Shown in pieces: positions 27,701 through 36,858 of a stretch of 64,000 nt of DNA. Below the pieces are notes generated by a model. That model was not told the DNA's origin. It did no database searches and saw only the letters and a list, made by a program, of their open reading frames with translations. Every line of letters begins with the position of its first letter. Position 1 is the first letter of the stretch. Made by a program: the position numbers and the translations under genes. Origin of the DNA: Flavobacterium lipolyticum (GTDB lineage Bacteria; Bacteroidota; Bacteroidia; Flavobacteriales; Flavobacteriaceae); the NCBI RefSeq assembly GCF_020905335.1, contig NZ_JAJJMN010000001.1:2170001-2234000 (forward strand), written 5' to 3'.

Positions 27701-29252
27701 TGATTTTACAAAAGGTGAAGCCGACGTTTTGCGTAAGGCGATGGGTAAGAAACAAAAGGACGTACTGGACAAAATGAAGCCTAAATTTGTGGAACAGGCC
27801 GCGAAAAAAGGGCATGATGCAAAAGTTCTGGAGAAAATCTGGAAAGACTGGGAAGCCTTTGCGAGTTATGCCTTCAACAAGTCGCACTCGACCTGTTATG
27901 CCTGGATTGCTTATCAAACAGCCTACTTAAAAGCACATTATCCCGCAGAATATATGGCAGCGGTTCTTTCGAATAATATGAACGATATCAAACAAGTATC
28001 GTTTTTTATGGAAGAATGTAAACGAATGGGCTTGCAGGTTTTAGGACCCGATGTAAACGAATCCTATTATAAATTTACCGTAAACGATGAGTATGCAGTT
28101 CGTTTTGGAATGGGAGCGATTAAAGGAGTGGGTTCAGGAGCCGTAGCAACTATCGTAGAAAACAGAAAAGACGGAAGATATAAATCGATTTTTGATTTAG
28201 CGAAACGTATTGATTTGCGTGCCGCCAATAAAAAAGCAATCGAAAACCTGGCGCTGGCAGGTGGTTTTGATTCCTTTGAAGGAACAACCAGAGCACAGTA
28301 TTTTCATGATGATGGTGACGGAATTACATTTTATGAAAAAGCGATGCGTTACGGATCGAAGTTTCAGGAAAACGAAAACTCCTCACAGGTGAGTTTGTTT
28401 GGAGAAGCAAGTGAAGTGCAGATTGCAGAGCCTGTTGTGCCTCCTTGTGAAGACTGGAGTACCATGGAGAAACTGGCGAAGGAAAAAGAAGTAGTTGGGA
28501 TTTATATTTCAGGACATCCTTTGGACGATTTCAGATTTGAGATGAAATACTTCTGCAATAACAAATTGGAATCCTTGAAAAGTATGAACGAGTTCGTGGG
28601 TAAAAATCTGAATTTTGCGGGAATCATAAACAATGTTCAGCATCGTGTGGCTAAAAATGGAAAAGGCTGGGCAGTTTTTAACTTAGAGGGGTATGACGAA
28701 AGTTACGAGTTCAAGATTTTTGGGGAAGAGTATTTAAAATTCCGCCATTTCTTAATTCAGAATAATTTTGCTTTCATCAAAATACTAATAAAAGACGGTT
28801 GGGTAAATCATGATACCGGTAAGAAATCGGATCCAAGAATGCAATTTGTTGAAATAAGACAATTGCAGGACATTTTAGAAGCTTTTGCCAAAAAGCTCAT
28901 TTTACTGTTAAACATAAAAGACCTTCAGACAGATTTTATTCATAGGTTAAGCCATTTGTTTAGCGAGAATAAAGGAGACAATTCAGTGACTTTTGAGATC
29001 ATGGAATTAGAAAAAGTAAAGAGATTGGTTGAGGTCGAAACGCCAAAAGATTTTGAGGAAACTACTTTTGAAGAAGAGAATGACAGGGAAGATGATGGAA
29101 TGGAAGAAACAAAGATTCAGGAAGTAAATGAAGTTGAGGAAATTAAGGTTGTAAACAAATTAACCATGCCAAGCCGCAGGTTAAAAATAAAAATCTCAAC
29201 AGAGCTATTGATAGAATTGGAAAAAATGCAGGTGAATTTTAAGTTAAATTAG
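24723..29252 (+). CDS. dnaE: DNA polymerase III alpha subunit with N-terminal exonuclease
   Basis: A 1509 aa replicative polymerase. Residues 1-~190 are a DnaQ-type 3'-5' exonuclease (ExoI IFDTETTGLP, ExoII GQNLGFDVNIMG, ExoIII HNATADVEAT). The PHP domain starts near 260 (AHLHNHTQFSVLQS). The C-family polymerase core contains SVGPGRGSAAGSAVAYC and the catalytic acidic cluster PDIDIDFDDEGRGRVMEY. Helix-hairpin-helix and OB-fold domains follow. The exonuclease-DnaE fusion is the usual form in Bacteroidetes. The last ~100 residues are Glu-rich and lineage-specific. A TAAATTTG -7 box lies at 24702-24709. Confidence 0.96.
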   Translation: MYLIFDTETTGLPKRWDAPITDSDNWPRCIQIAWQLHDEMGQLIEHQDYLVKPDGFNIPYDAERIHGISTELADADGITLAEVLEKFNIALSKTKFIVGQNLGFDVNIMGAEFHRMGVDSPMSSMPVLDTCTEVTASLLKLPGGRGGRFKLPTLTELHEYLFNKPFAEAHNATADVEATTRCFLELIRREVFTKEELDVPKDYFKEFQSRNPQEFPLIGLKHINLKKASDKIREQLKALESVGQEPAVSHSDREDFKAAKYAHLHNHTQFSVLQSTIGVGNIVAATAKNGMPAVAMTDTGNMMGAFHFVSAVMNHNKGASAKNKALVEAGEEPTETEIKPIVGCEFNVCDNHLDKSKKDNGNQIVLLAKNKNGYHNLAKMSSIAFTNGFYYVPRIDRGIIEKYKEDIMVLSGNLYGEIPSKILNIGETQAEEALIWWKEQFGDDFYLEVMRHNQEDENRVNKTLIEFSKKHDVKLIATNNTYYLNKEDANAHDILLCVKDGEKQATPIGRGRGYRYGLPNQEYYYKSGEEMKKLFADLPDAIINIQEIVDKVEGYSLYRDVLLPKFDIPEEFVVAEDEADGGVRGENKYLRHLTMVGAKKRYGEITESIQERLDFELLTISNSGYPGYFLIVQDFIAEARNMDVSVGPGRGSAAGSAVAYCLGITNIDPIKYDLLFERFLNPDRVSMPDIDIDFDDEGRGRVMEYVINKYGQNQVAQIITYGKMATKSAIRDTARVLDLPLFEADRIAKLIPAMMPSKWNLARFISESEDEVKKALRSDEYDNVKELIAIANEQDLAGETIQQAKILEGSMRNTGIHACGVIITPSDITNFVPVTTAKDSDLYVTQFDNSVAESAGLLKMDFLGLKTLTLIKDTVKLVKYRNGIDLDPDTFPIDDVETYALFQRGETVGIFQYESPGMQKYMKDLKPTVFGDLIAMNALYRPGPLEYIPSFVRRKNGEEEIKYDLDACEEYLGETYGITVYQEQVMLLSQSLADFTKGEADVLRKAMGKKQKDVLDKMKPKFVEQAAKKGHDAKVLEKIWKDWEAFASYAFNKSHSTCYAWIAYQTAYLKAHYPAEYMAAVLSNNMNDIKQVSFFMEECKRMGLQVLGPDVNESYYKFTVNDEYAVRFGMGAIKGVGSGAVATIVENRKDGRYKSIFDLAKRIDLRAANKKAIENLALAGGFDSFEGTTRAQYFHDDGDGITFYEKAMRYGSKFQENENSSQVSLFGEASEVQIAEPVVPPCEDWSTMEKLAKEKEVVGIYISGHPLDDFRFEMKYFCNNKLESLKSMNEFVGKNLNFAGIINNVQHRVAKNGKGWAVFNLEGYDESYEFKIFGEEYLKFRHFLIQNNFAFIKILIKDGWVNHDTGKKSDPRMQFVEIRQLQDILEAFAKKLILLLNIKDLQTDFIHRLSHLFSENKGDNSVTFEIMELEKVKRLVEVETPKDFEETTFEEENDREDDGMEETKIQEVNEVEEIKVVNKLTMPSRRLKIKISTELLIELEKMQVNFKLN

Positions 29253-29398
29253 ATTTTAACAGTTAAAATTTAAAAGAATGCATTTTTTTTAAGTTAAAAT
29301 TATGCATGCATAATAGTTTTTTAGTAATATTGCTCAAAATTACAACGATTTCGTTCCAAGTCTAACAATACAAACCAGAAGATTATGTTAAAATAATC

Positions 29399-29406
29399 TA
29401 TGTTTG
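29399..29406 (+). promoter_or_regulatory. Putative -7 box (TATGTTTG) of the beta-barrel gene
   Basis: An exact TAnnTTTG match 23 nt before the ATG at 29430; the -33 region lacks a TTG at standard spacing. Confidence 0.45.
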
Positions 29407-29429
29407 TAAAAATTAATTAAATCAAAATT

Positions 29430-30398
29430 ATGAAAAAGAACCTATTTTTATTAGGGTTATTAGTTTGCTCTATGGCCACAATGGCGCAAACAGAAAAAGC
29501 AGATAAACCGGAAAGCTGGTATTTTAAATTGGGTGCATCTTATTTCAACCAAACTGCTTCTACAGAATTTCCTGTTGTTGGAGGTCAATTGCCAAACAGA
29601 GATGTTTATGCAGGTACTTTAGCAAATAATAAATTAGCATCTAGAGAAAGTGTTACTGGGTCTTTTGGACAAGGTTTCAGAAGTGGAATTACTGCTGGTT
29701 ATAGATTTTCAGCACGTTTAGGAGTTGAGATGTCAGCTAACTATTATGTAAGTAATGAAAAAACCATGTCACAAACGACTAACAGACTTATTTCATATAA
29801 TCCAGCTACTAGTCCGGCAGCTACTTATGTAAGTTTTACAGCGAATGGAGAAATTAAAGCTTTTGATTTAGCACCAGCAATTGTGATGTTTTTAGGAGAA
29901 GCTCATGGTTTTGAACCATACACTAAAGTAGGAGTTATTGTTCCTGTTCATGGTACATTGGATATTAAAACGGATAGACAGTATACGACGTTTGTAGGAG
30001 CTAATCAAGTTGCTTCAACAAATGCTTTCTCAAAAGATGTAGTTAAGCCAAATCCAACAATCGGATTTATGGCATCTTTAGGTACCTCTTATAAATTAGG
30101 GAAACATATTTCTGCTTTCGCAGAATTGGAATACCGTAACTTTACAGTACACGGAAAGACTAAAGAAACTACAATATATACTGAAAATGGTGTAGATAAA
30201 TTAAATGAAACAACTGCTTTCAGAGCTGCTTCATATTCTGCAACTCATACTAAATATGTAGATCGTTTAGACGGAAACTCTAATAATAAGGAGTATAATC
30301 CATCAGGGTACGATTCTACTAAACCAATGAACGAATTAAGTTCTTATGTTGGAATTTCAGGTTTAGGACTGACTTTAGGTCTTAAATACAGCTTATAA
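29430..30398 (+). CDS. Outer-membrane beta-barrel protein
   Basis: A 322 aa protein with a clear signal peptide (MKKNLFLLGLLVCSMATMAQ). The mature part has alternating amphipathic strands, aromatic belts (WYFKLGASYFNQ, SAFAELEYRNFTVHG) and a C-terminal strand ending in Leu (GLGLTLGLKYSL), all typical of an 8-10-strand barrel of the porin/OmpA-N type. No OmpA peptidoglycan-binding domain is present. It is monocistronic with its own terminator. Porin or structural role is inferred only from fold. Confidence 0.85.
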   Translation: MKKNLFLLGLLVCSMATMAQTEKADKPESWYFKLGASYFNQTASTEFPVVGGQLPNRDVYAGTLANNKLASRESVTGSFGQGFRSGITAGYRFSARLGVEMSANYYVSNEKTMSQTTNRLISYNPATSPAATYVSFTANGEIKAFDLAPAIVMFLGEAHGFEPYTKVGVIVPVHGTLDIKTDRQYTTFVGANQVASTNAFSKDVVKPNPTIGFMASLGTSYKLGKHISAFAELEYRNFTVHGKTKETTIYTENGVDKLNETTAFRAASYSATHTKYVDRLDGNSNNKEYNPSGYDSTKPMNELSSYVGISGLGLTLGLKYSL

Positions 30399-30422
30399 TT
30401 TTATATAGTTTTAGTTTTTAGA

Positions 30423-30458
30423 AAAAGAGGATATTCATTGCGAATATCCTCTTTTTTT
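30423..30458 (+). terminator. Intrinsic terminator of the beta-barrel gene
   Basis: A perfect 14-bp stem aaaagaggatattc / gaatatcctctttt with a 5-nt loop and T run. Confidence 0.93.
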
Positions 30459-30582
30459 GTCCCCTGTCATTTCGATTTTTATCATAGAAATTGAAATGAC
30501 AATATTGAGGTCAAGACTAATGATCGCAGAAAAAAATCTGCAAAATCTGCAGGATCTGCGTGAAACAAAATGGGCTCGCTCT

Positions 30583-31575
30583 TTATCTAGAGTTTCTAAA
30601 TTCTTTCAACACTTCATCAATAACCCAGGTTGTTCTGGCAGCAGAGGTTCCTTTTGATGGTGAGAAACCGTCTTTGCCTAAAATTTCAGCAACAACAGTT
30701 TCAACAAGTGGCAATTGAATGTGAAGCGGATTTTCGATCGTAATACTTTCTTTTTCACCATTTGCATACTGAATATGAATTGGGTCATTACCGAAAGTAG
30801 AGAACGAAATCTTTCCTTTGTCGCCTACAATATCAGTATTGTCGTAACGTTCAAAACTGGTAAAATTCCATAAGCCGGTTCCGTGGATTCCATTTTCGAA
30901 TAAAAATGACATCGAAACCGAATCTTCTGCCGGATAGGCTTTGAGCTGTGAACTCGCATGCCCGCGGACTGATTTAATCGGACCAAATACAAAATCAAGA
31001 AAATCTAAGGTATGACAAGCCAAATCGACAAATATTCCGCCACCGGAAATGTGTGGTAAAACCGTCCAAGGTAAATTGATTTCGTCGTCGTAGCGCTTCT
31101 CAAACGGATGGTATAAAACACAATTTACATGTCTGACAGTTCCTATTTTACCTTGTTCTATAAGTTCTTTTATTTTCAGGAATCTTGGAAGGCTTCTTCT
31201 GTAATAAGCAACAAATAAAGGCACATTGTGTTCTTTACAAACGCTGATCATTTCGTTGCATTCTTCAAAATTTAAAGCCATTGGTTTCTCTACGTAGACA
31301 GGTTTCCCGGCCTTGGCACATAAAATAGTATATTCTTTATGGGAAGATGGAGGTGTAGCAATATAAACGGCATCAACTTCAGGATCATTAATTAAATCGA
31401 TGGCGTTGGAGTACCATTTCGGAACATTATGACGTTTGGCGTAATCTTCGGCAAGAGCTGCGTCTCTGCGCATAACAGCAACTAAAGCTGAATTTGAAGC
31501 TTTCTGAAAAGCAGGACCGCTTTTAACTTCCGTTACATTTCCGCAACCTATAATTCCCCATTTTACAATTTTCAT
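30583..31575 (-). CDS. Gfo/Idh/MocA family oxidoreductase
   Basis: A 330 aa NAD(P)-dependent oxidoreductase. The Rossmann motif is WGIIGCGNVTEV, followed by AVYIATPPSSH and the catalytic-region Lys in KPVYVEKPMALN; the C-terminal half has GGGIFVDLACHTLDFLDFVFG, with the conserved Asp and His of the family. Substrates are usually sugars or inositols, which cannot be assigned here. The gene is isolated, bounded by intergenic repeats on both sides. Confidence 0.9.
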   Translation of the reverse strand: MKIVKWGIIGCGNVTEVKSGPAFQKASNSALVAVMRRDAALAEDYAKRHNVPKWYSNAIDLINDPEVDAVYIATPPSSHKEYTILCAKAGKPVYVEKPMALNFEECNEMISVCKEHNVPLFVAYYRRSLPRFLKIKELIEQGKIGTVRHVNCVLYHPFEKRYDDEINLPWTVLPHISGGGIFVDLACHTLDFLDFVFGPIKSVRGHASSQLKAYPAEDSVSMSFLFENGIHGTGLWNFTSFERYDNTDIVGDKGKISFSTFGNDPIHIQYANGEKESITIENPLHIQLPLVETVVAEILGKDGFSPSKGTSAARTTWVIDEVLKEFRNSR

Positions 31576-31671
31576 GTTTTAGATTTTAGTTTTTCAAATT
31601 TAGAAAGTTTGCCCTGAATTACACTAATTATTACTAATTCTTTGTGGTTAGAATAGTTGTTATGAATTATT

Positions 31672-31814
31672 TTTCACGCAGATTTAAAAGGATTTGAGCA
31701 GACACTCACAGATTTTTTTAAATTCAATTGGTTTGGATCTGCCTAAATCTGCAATATCTGCGTGAAATAAAAATAAAGCCACGAACTCACAAAATAATTC
31801 GTGAATTCGTGGCT
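31672..31814. repeat. Two intergenic inverted repeats (cgcagattt and ccacgaattcac words)
   Basis: First element: arms tttcacgcagattt (31672-31685) and atatctgcgtgaaa (31754-31767). Second: arms agccacgaactcac (31777-31790) and gtgaattcgtggct (31801-31814). Both belong to dispersed families seen elsewhere in the window. Confidence 0.85.
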
Positions 31815-31834
31815 AAAAAATTTAGCTTAAAGTA

Positions 31835-33943
31835 TTACTTTTTTGGTAAAGCTTTAAAGCCCATATTGTAAAGTGTAAACGCTTGAACATCTACATTCTC
31901 CTGAATGGTTGCGGCAACAGATTTTCCTGCACCGTGACCTGCTTTTACGTCAATACGGATTAATACCGGATTTTCTCCTGTTTGTTTCTCTTGCAGCTCA
32001 GCAGCAAATTTAAAACTGTGTGCAGGAACTACACGGTCATCGTGATCACCTGTAGTTACCATAGTTGCAGGGTACTTAACGTCTTTTTTTACGTTTTGTA
32101 CTGGTGAGTAACCTTTTAGGTATTCAAACATTTCTTTGTTATCCTGTGCGGTTCCGTAATCGTAAGCCCAACCTGCACCGGCAGTAAAAGTATGGTAACG
32201 TAACATGTCCATTACACCAACAGCTGGTAAAGCAACTTTCATTAAATCAGGACGCTGTGTCATGGTCGCTCCCACTAATAAACCTCCGTTAGAACCTCCG
32301 CGAATAGCAAGGAAGTCTGAAGAAGTATATTTTTGTGCAATTAAATATTCGCCAGCCGCAATAAAATCGTCAAATACATTTTGTTTTTGCAATTTAGTTC
32401 CGGCATCATGCCATTTTTTACCGTATTCACCACCACCTCTTAAATTGGCAACAGCATAAACGCCTCCGTTTTCTAACCAAACGGCATTTGCAATACTGAA
32501 ACTAGGAGTTAAGCTAACGTTGAATCCGCCGTATCCATAAAGAATGGTTGGGTTTTTACCGTCTAATTTTAATCCTTTTTTATAAGTGATGATCATCGGA
32601 ATTTTTGTTCCGTCTTTTGAAGTATAGAACACTTGTTTTGATTCGTAATCCTCGCTTTTAAAATCAACTTTTGGTTTTTGATAGATTTCAGATTTACCTG
32701 ATTTTGGTTCAAATGAATAGATCGTTCCGGGAGTCGTGTAATTGGTAAAGCTGTAGTATAATGTTTTATCCTCCTTTTTGGCTCCAAATCCACCGGCACT
32801 ACCTACTGCAGGAAGTTTGATTTCACGGATTAATTTTCCACTGTAATCGTATTGTTGTACAAATGAAACCGCGTCTTTGGTGTAATTAGCAAAGAAGAAT
32901 CCTCCACCAGTCGAAGGAGATAAAATGTCCTTAGTTTCTTTAATGAAATCTTTCCAGTTTTCAGGTTTCGGATTGCTTATATCAACGGTTACAACACGAG
33001 TGTTTGGTGCATTTAGGTCAGTTTCAATAAATAATTTAGTTCCTTCATTCTCGATAATCTGATTGCTGCTGTTGAAATTGTCTACAATCGTTACAATAGG
33101 ACTATTAGGTTTCGTTAAATCTTTGATAAACAACTCATTTCCGTAAGTAGAATTGGCTGCAGAAATTACCAGATATTTGTCGTCTTCTGTAACATATCCG
33201 CCAATATATCTGCGTTTTTGATCGGCTCCGTAAATCACTTTGTCTTCTTTTTGAGAAGTTCCCAGTTTGTGGAAATACAATTTATGCTGATCAGTTTTTG
33301 CTGATAATTCGCTTCCTTTTGGTTTGTCGTAACTAGAGTAATAAAAACCGTTGTTGCCATGCCATGAAACTCCGCTGAATTTTACGTCAACCAAAGTGTC
33401 TTCCAGAACTTTTTTCGTAATAGCATCAATAATGATTACTTTTCTCCAGTCGCTTCCTCCTTCAGAAATAGCATAAGCCGCTTTTGATCCATCTTTCGAG
33501 AAGTTTAATCCTCCAAGAGAAGTGGTACCGTCTTTAGAAAAAGTGTTCGGATCTAAGAAAACTTCTTCTTTACCGTCTTTTCCTTTTCTATAAACTACAG
33601 ATTGATTCTGAAGTCCGTTGTTTTTAGAATAGTAAGTAAATTTTCCTTCTACAAATGGAGCACTGATTTTTTCATAGTTCCATAATTTTTCCATACGCTT
33701 TTTAAGTTCATCGCGGAATGGAATTTTATCTAAATAACCATAAGTTACTTCATTTTGAGCCTTTACCCAAGCTCCTGTTTCGGCCGATTTATCGTCTTCA
33801 AGCCAACGATACGGGTCGTTTACTTTAGTGTCAAAATACACATCAACCGTTTCGTCTTTTTTAGTTTGGGGATACTGAATTTTGCCTTGCCCGAACGAAA
33901 TTCCTGCAGTTGTGATTGCCATTAGAAGAAATGTTTTTTTCAT
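31835..33943 (-). CDS. Prolyl oligopeptidase (S9A family)
   Basis: A 702 aa serine peptidase with a signal peptide (MKKTFLLMAITTAGISFG), so it is probably periplasmic. The N-terminal part (NDPYRWLEDDKSAETGAWVKAQN) and a seven-bladed propeller precede the alpha/beta-hydrolase domain. The nucleophile Ser lies in IRGGSNGGLLVG, Asp in TGDHDDRVVPAHSFKF and His in KAGHGAGKS. The family cleaves after proline in short peptides. It lies alone on the minus strand with its own 5' region. Confidence 0.94.
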   Translation of the reverse strand: MKKTFLLMAITTAGISFGQGKIQYPQTKKDETVDVYFDTKVNDPYRWLEDDKSAETGAWVKAQNEVTYGYLDKIPFRDELKKRMEKLWNYEKISAPFVEGKFTYYSKNNGLQNQSVVYRKGKDGKEEVFLDPNTFSKDGTTSLGGLNFSKDGSKAAYAISEGGSDWRKVIIIDAITKKVLEDTLVDVKFSGVSWHGNNGFYYSSYDKPKGSELSAKTDQHKLYFHKLGTSQKEDKVIYGADQKRRYIGGYVTEDDKYLVISAANSTYGNELFIKDLTKPNSPIVTIVDNFNSSNQIIENEGTKLFIETDLNAPNTRVVTVDISNPKPENWKDFIKETKDILSPSTGGGFFFANYTKDAVSFVQQYDYSGKLIREIKLPAVGSAGGFGAKKEDKTLYYSFTNYTTPGTIYSFEPKSGKSEIYQKPKVDFKSEDYESKQVFYTSKDGTKIPMIITYKKGLKLDGKNPTILYGYGGFNVSLTPSFSIANAVWLENGGVYAVANLRGGGEYGKKWHDAGTKLQKQNVFDDFIAAGEYLIAQKYTSSDFLAIRGGSNGGLLVGATMTQRPDLMKVALPAVGVMDMLRYHTFTAGAGWAYDYGTAQDNKEMFEYLKGYSPVQNVKKDVKYPATMVTTGDHDDRVVPAHSFKFAAELQEKQTGENPVLIRIDVKAGHGAGKSVAATIQENVDVQAFTLYNMGFKALPKK

Positions 33944-34000
33944 AATTTGTGTTTAACAGTTATAGCAAAAATAAAGTTTTTTGTGAGATGAGTAAGTATT

Positions 34001-34130
34001 TAACCGCAAAGCACACAAAGATTTTTTCTAATTGGAGTCATTAGAAAACGCAAAGTTCACAAAGCTTTGCGAACTTTGCGTTTTGATAAACTTTGCTATG
34101 TATAAAAAGCTTTGCGCACTTTGCGGTTAA
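34001..34130. repeat. Nested inverted repeat built from gcaaag words
   Basis: Outer arms taaccgcaaagcacacaaag and ctttgcgcactttgcggtta enclose an inner near-perfect palindrome (aacgcaaagttcac...gcgaactttgcgtt, about 34045-34084). It sits between the peptidase and TonB-receptor genes. Confidence 0.85.
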
Positions 34131-34138
34131 ACTAAAAA

Positions 34139-36346
34139 TTATAAGTTGAAGTTAACTCCAAGGACAATATTTCGTCCTATGTTTGGTATACCGTCCGTTT
34201 TTAATCTTGACAGGTGAGCAATATATTTTTTATCCAATAAATTGTTTCCGTTTAGGTTAACATCAAAAGCATGTTTGCCTAGTTTTACTGTTCCACCAAA
34301 ACCTAAATTCACTAAAGTATATCCTTTTGAAGCAGTTTCAAAACCGCTTACATTATTTTGGCTAAAAGTAGAAGAAACATTTAGAGAAGCATAGCCTTCT
34401 TCAAACCAATTTTTGATTTTGAATTCAGTTCGTAAAGTATTATTCCAGTTATTAGCAGGAATTAAAGGCAGGTAATCATTGTTTTGTTTTTTACCGGTTA
34501 CCGTTTCAAAACTGGTTTCAAAATGCAGCCAGTCCAGCGGATGAGGGTGAAAGTGTAAACCTGCTTCACCTCCGTATAATTTGGCGTCATTCTGAATATA
34601 AGCAAAAACATCGTTGTTATCACGTACTTCGCCTGTTGGTGAAGTATAAATGTAGTTGTTTACATGATTGTAAAATCCGTTGATGAAAAACTCAAAATGG
34701 GTGTTTTTATATTCTAAGTTTAAATCGGTTTGAACGTTTTGCTCGTTTTTTAAAGTAGCATTTCCAACTTCATAACGGTTTGTTCCTTCGTGAACCCCGT
34801 TTGAAGTAAGCTCGGCTAAGTTTGGCGCTCTGAAACCTGTTGCTACATTCAGTCTCAGTGTTAAAGGTTCTGCAAGTTTGGTTTTATATCCCAAAGAAGC
34901 ATTAAAACTGTCAAAGGAACGGTCTAAAGGCAGAAAATAACCTTCTTCACCTTCGGTACCGTGGGCTTCAGAAGTTACTTTTCGATTGTCAAAACGTAAT
35001 CCGGCTTGTAAAACATTATTGTTCCATTCGTAATTTGCAGTTCCAAAAGCACCAAAGTCATTTGTGGTTGCATCCGGAATTAAATATTCTTCCCCGGAAT
35101 TTTTATTAGTCTGATGCATTCCCTGAACCCCAACAATCGTTTCAATTTTACCGAATTTTGGAAAATGATATTTGGCATTGTAATTAAAAGTATTCAGTTT
35201 CATATGAAGTGCAGCAACATTACTGTCTTCAAATTCACTTCTGTCATTCGCAATGTAGCCTAAATCAACATCCAGTTTAGAGTTTTGAAAAAAGATCACA
35301 TTGTTCAAACTCAATAAATGGTTGAAGATTCCTTGTCTTGGGAACATCGTATTTTTGCTTGATGACTGCTCTGCGATTCCTTCTTCGGGAATACCAATGT
35401 CGAGCTTGTTGTAATTGTAACGCAAAACACTTGAGAAACTAGAGTTGCTATATCCAACTCCGGTTTTAAAATCGGTTTCATTATAGCGGGTATTAGTTAC
35501 ACGATCACCGTCGGCAATTTTGTAATCAGAATGAGTATTAAAGCTTCCTCTGGCTAAGAATTTCCAGTTGTCTGTTGAAGTTTTTAAGCCAATAGAAGAA
35601 TTACTTCCCTGTGTATTGGTGAAATATTTTTGACTAAAATTAGCTTTGAAGGTATTCGCATCGGCAAATTTTTCAGGATTAAAATACAAAACACCGCCTA
35701 AAGCATCAGATCCGTATAATAAAGAAGCCGGCCCTTTGATTACTTCGACACTTTCTATTCCGGCATCGTTAAGTCCCAGACCATGTTCGTCTCCAAATTG
35801 TTGATTTTCGATACGAACTCCTTGTGAGTATACTAAAACACGATTTCCGCTTAAACCTCTAATAACCGGTTTTCCAATAGAAGTTCCGGTAGAAATTTGA
35901 GAAACCCCCGGAATAGTTGCCAGACCTTCGATTAAAGTTGAAGTTCCTTTTTGCTGTAAGGTTTTAATGCTTTCATGTTCTACTTTCATTACGTTTTGCG
36001 ATTGCAATTTGTTGAAAGGAGTTGAAACCACTACTTCATCCATTTCAAAAACAGATTCCGTAAGTGTAATGTCTAAAGTGTTTTCTTTTAATAGTTTAGA
36101 AATGGTCTTGCTTTGCGTAGTGTAACCTATAATAGTGAAGGAAATTCGGAAACTTCCGTTTGGAAGATTCTTAAATTCGTATTTTCCGTTTTCATCTGTT
36201 GTTGTTCCTTTGTGTAGTTCAGCTGCATAAACAGATACGCCGGCTAAGGGTTTGTTTTGAAGGTCGATAACAGTTCCCGATACCGAATTTTGAGCAGAAA
36301 GAATGCCCGTAAACCCTAAAATAAGGGCCAATATTAGTTTTTTCAT
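34139..36346 (-). CDS. TonB-dependent outer-membrane receptor
   Basis: A 735 aa protein: signal peptide (LILALILGFTGILSAQ), a carboxypeptidase-regulatory-like domain (~22-105, GTVIDLQNKPLAGVSVYA, FTIIGYTTQS), a plug with GKPVIRGLSGNRVLVYSQGVR and SVEVIKGPASLLYGSDALGG, then a 22-strand barrel ending in NIVLGVNFNL. The plug stretch ENQQFGDEHGLGLNDAG resembles metal (zinc or copper) receptors of the ZnuD group, and a His/Cys-rich protein gene lies 158 bp upstream on the same strand. Metal import is therefore likely but inferred. Confidence 0.9.
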   Translation of the reverse strand: MKKLILALILGFTGILSAQNSVSGTVIDLQNKPLAGVSVYAAELHKGTTTDENGKYEFKNLPNGSFRISFTIIGYTTQSKTISKLLKENTLDITLTESVFEMDEVVVSTPFNKLQSQNVMKVEHESIKTLQQKGTSTLIEGLATIPGVSQISTGTSIGKPVIRGLSGNRVLVYSQGVRIENQQFGDEHGLGLNDAGIESVEVIKGPASLLYGSDALGGVLYFNPEKFADANTFKANFSQKYFTNTQGSNSSIGLKTSTDNWKFLARGSFNTHSDYKIADGDRVTNTRYNETDFKTGVGYSNSSFSSVLRYNYNKLDIGIPEEGIAEQSSSKNTMFPRQGIFNHLLSLNNVIFFQNSKLDVDLGYIANDRSEFEDSNVAALHMKLNTFNYNAKYHFPKFGKIETIVGVQGMHQTNKNSGEEYLIPDATTNDFGAFGTANYEWNNNVLQAGLRFDNRKVTSEAHGTEGEEGYFLPLDRSFDSFNASLGYKTKLAEPLTLRLNVATGFRAPNLAELTSNGVHEGTNRYEVGNATLKNEQNVQTDLNLEYKNTHFEFFINGFYNHVNNYIYTSPTGEVRDNNDVFAYIQNDAKLYGGEAGLHFHPHPLDWLHFETSFETVTGKKQNNDYLPLIPANNWNNTLRTEFKIKNWFEEGYASLNVSSTFSQNNVSGFETASKGYTLVNLGFGGTVKLGKHAFDVNLNGNNLLDKKYIAHLSRLKTDGIPNIGRNIVLGVNFNL

Positions 36347-36504
36347 TTGAAAATGATGCTATAGTTAATTGAATTTGTCTTCCAATCTGAAACTAAAATC
36401 AACGATGCAACCTGCCGAACCTGAAAGTTTCAGGATGGGGAAATTCACCAATTTTTTAGAATTAGATTAAAAAGAGTTTAAATGTATTTCGTGTGTTTCG
36501 AAAT

Positions 36505-36858
36505 TTAGGCAACTATAGCTAGCGGAGGCCCCCTTAGTAAATAGGCACTCTCTGAAAACGAAAATAATCTTTCTGAAAGAGTAAAGAAGTATGGAATTTC
36601 GTTATCGAAATCGTGAAACTGAAGCGCAATTTCTTCCGGAACAATATAACTGCCAAAAGCAAAATGACAAACATAACATAAGTCATAATTATGGTGCTGG
36701 TGCGTTATTTCGCCACTTGGATCATTGTAATCGTGGTGGCATTGTTTTTCTGAAAGTTGCTTTACAATATGCTCATAACTGTGTATGGACTGAAAGAATA
36801 TTGAGAACAATATCATCAGAACCAAAGAAACACTTAATATGAGTTGTTTTCTTTTCAT
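36505..36858 (-). CDS. Small His-rich exported protein upstream of a TonB receptor
   Basis: A 117 aa protein from the ATG at 36856-36858 (MKRKQLILSVSLVLMILFSIFF), with an N-terminal membrane or signal helix. Residues ~36-70 are rich in His and Cys (KQCHHDYND, ITHQHHNYDLCYVCHF) and it ends in LLRGPPLAIVA, recalling DUF2946-type proteins, which often accompany metal TonB receptors. It is the first gene of a likely two-gene unit with the receptor. Metal binding is inferred from composition. An ATG three codons further upstream is less likely. Confidence 0.72.
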   Translation of the reverse strand: MKRKQLILSVSLVLMILFSIFFQSIHSYEHIVKQLSEKQCHHDYNDPSGEITHQHHNYDLCYVCHFAFGSYIVPEEIALQFHDFDNEIPYFFTLSERLFSFSESAYLLRGPPLAIVA

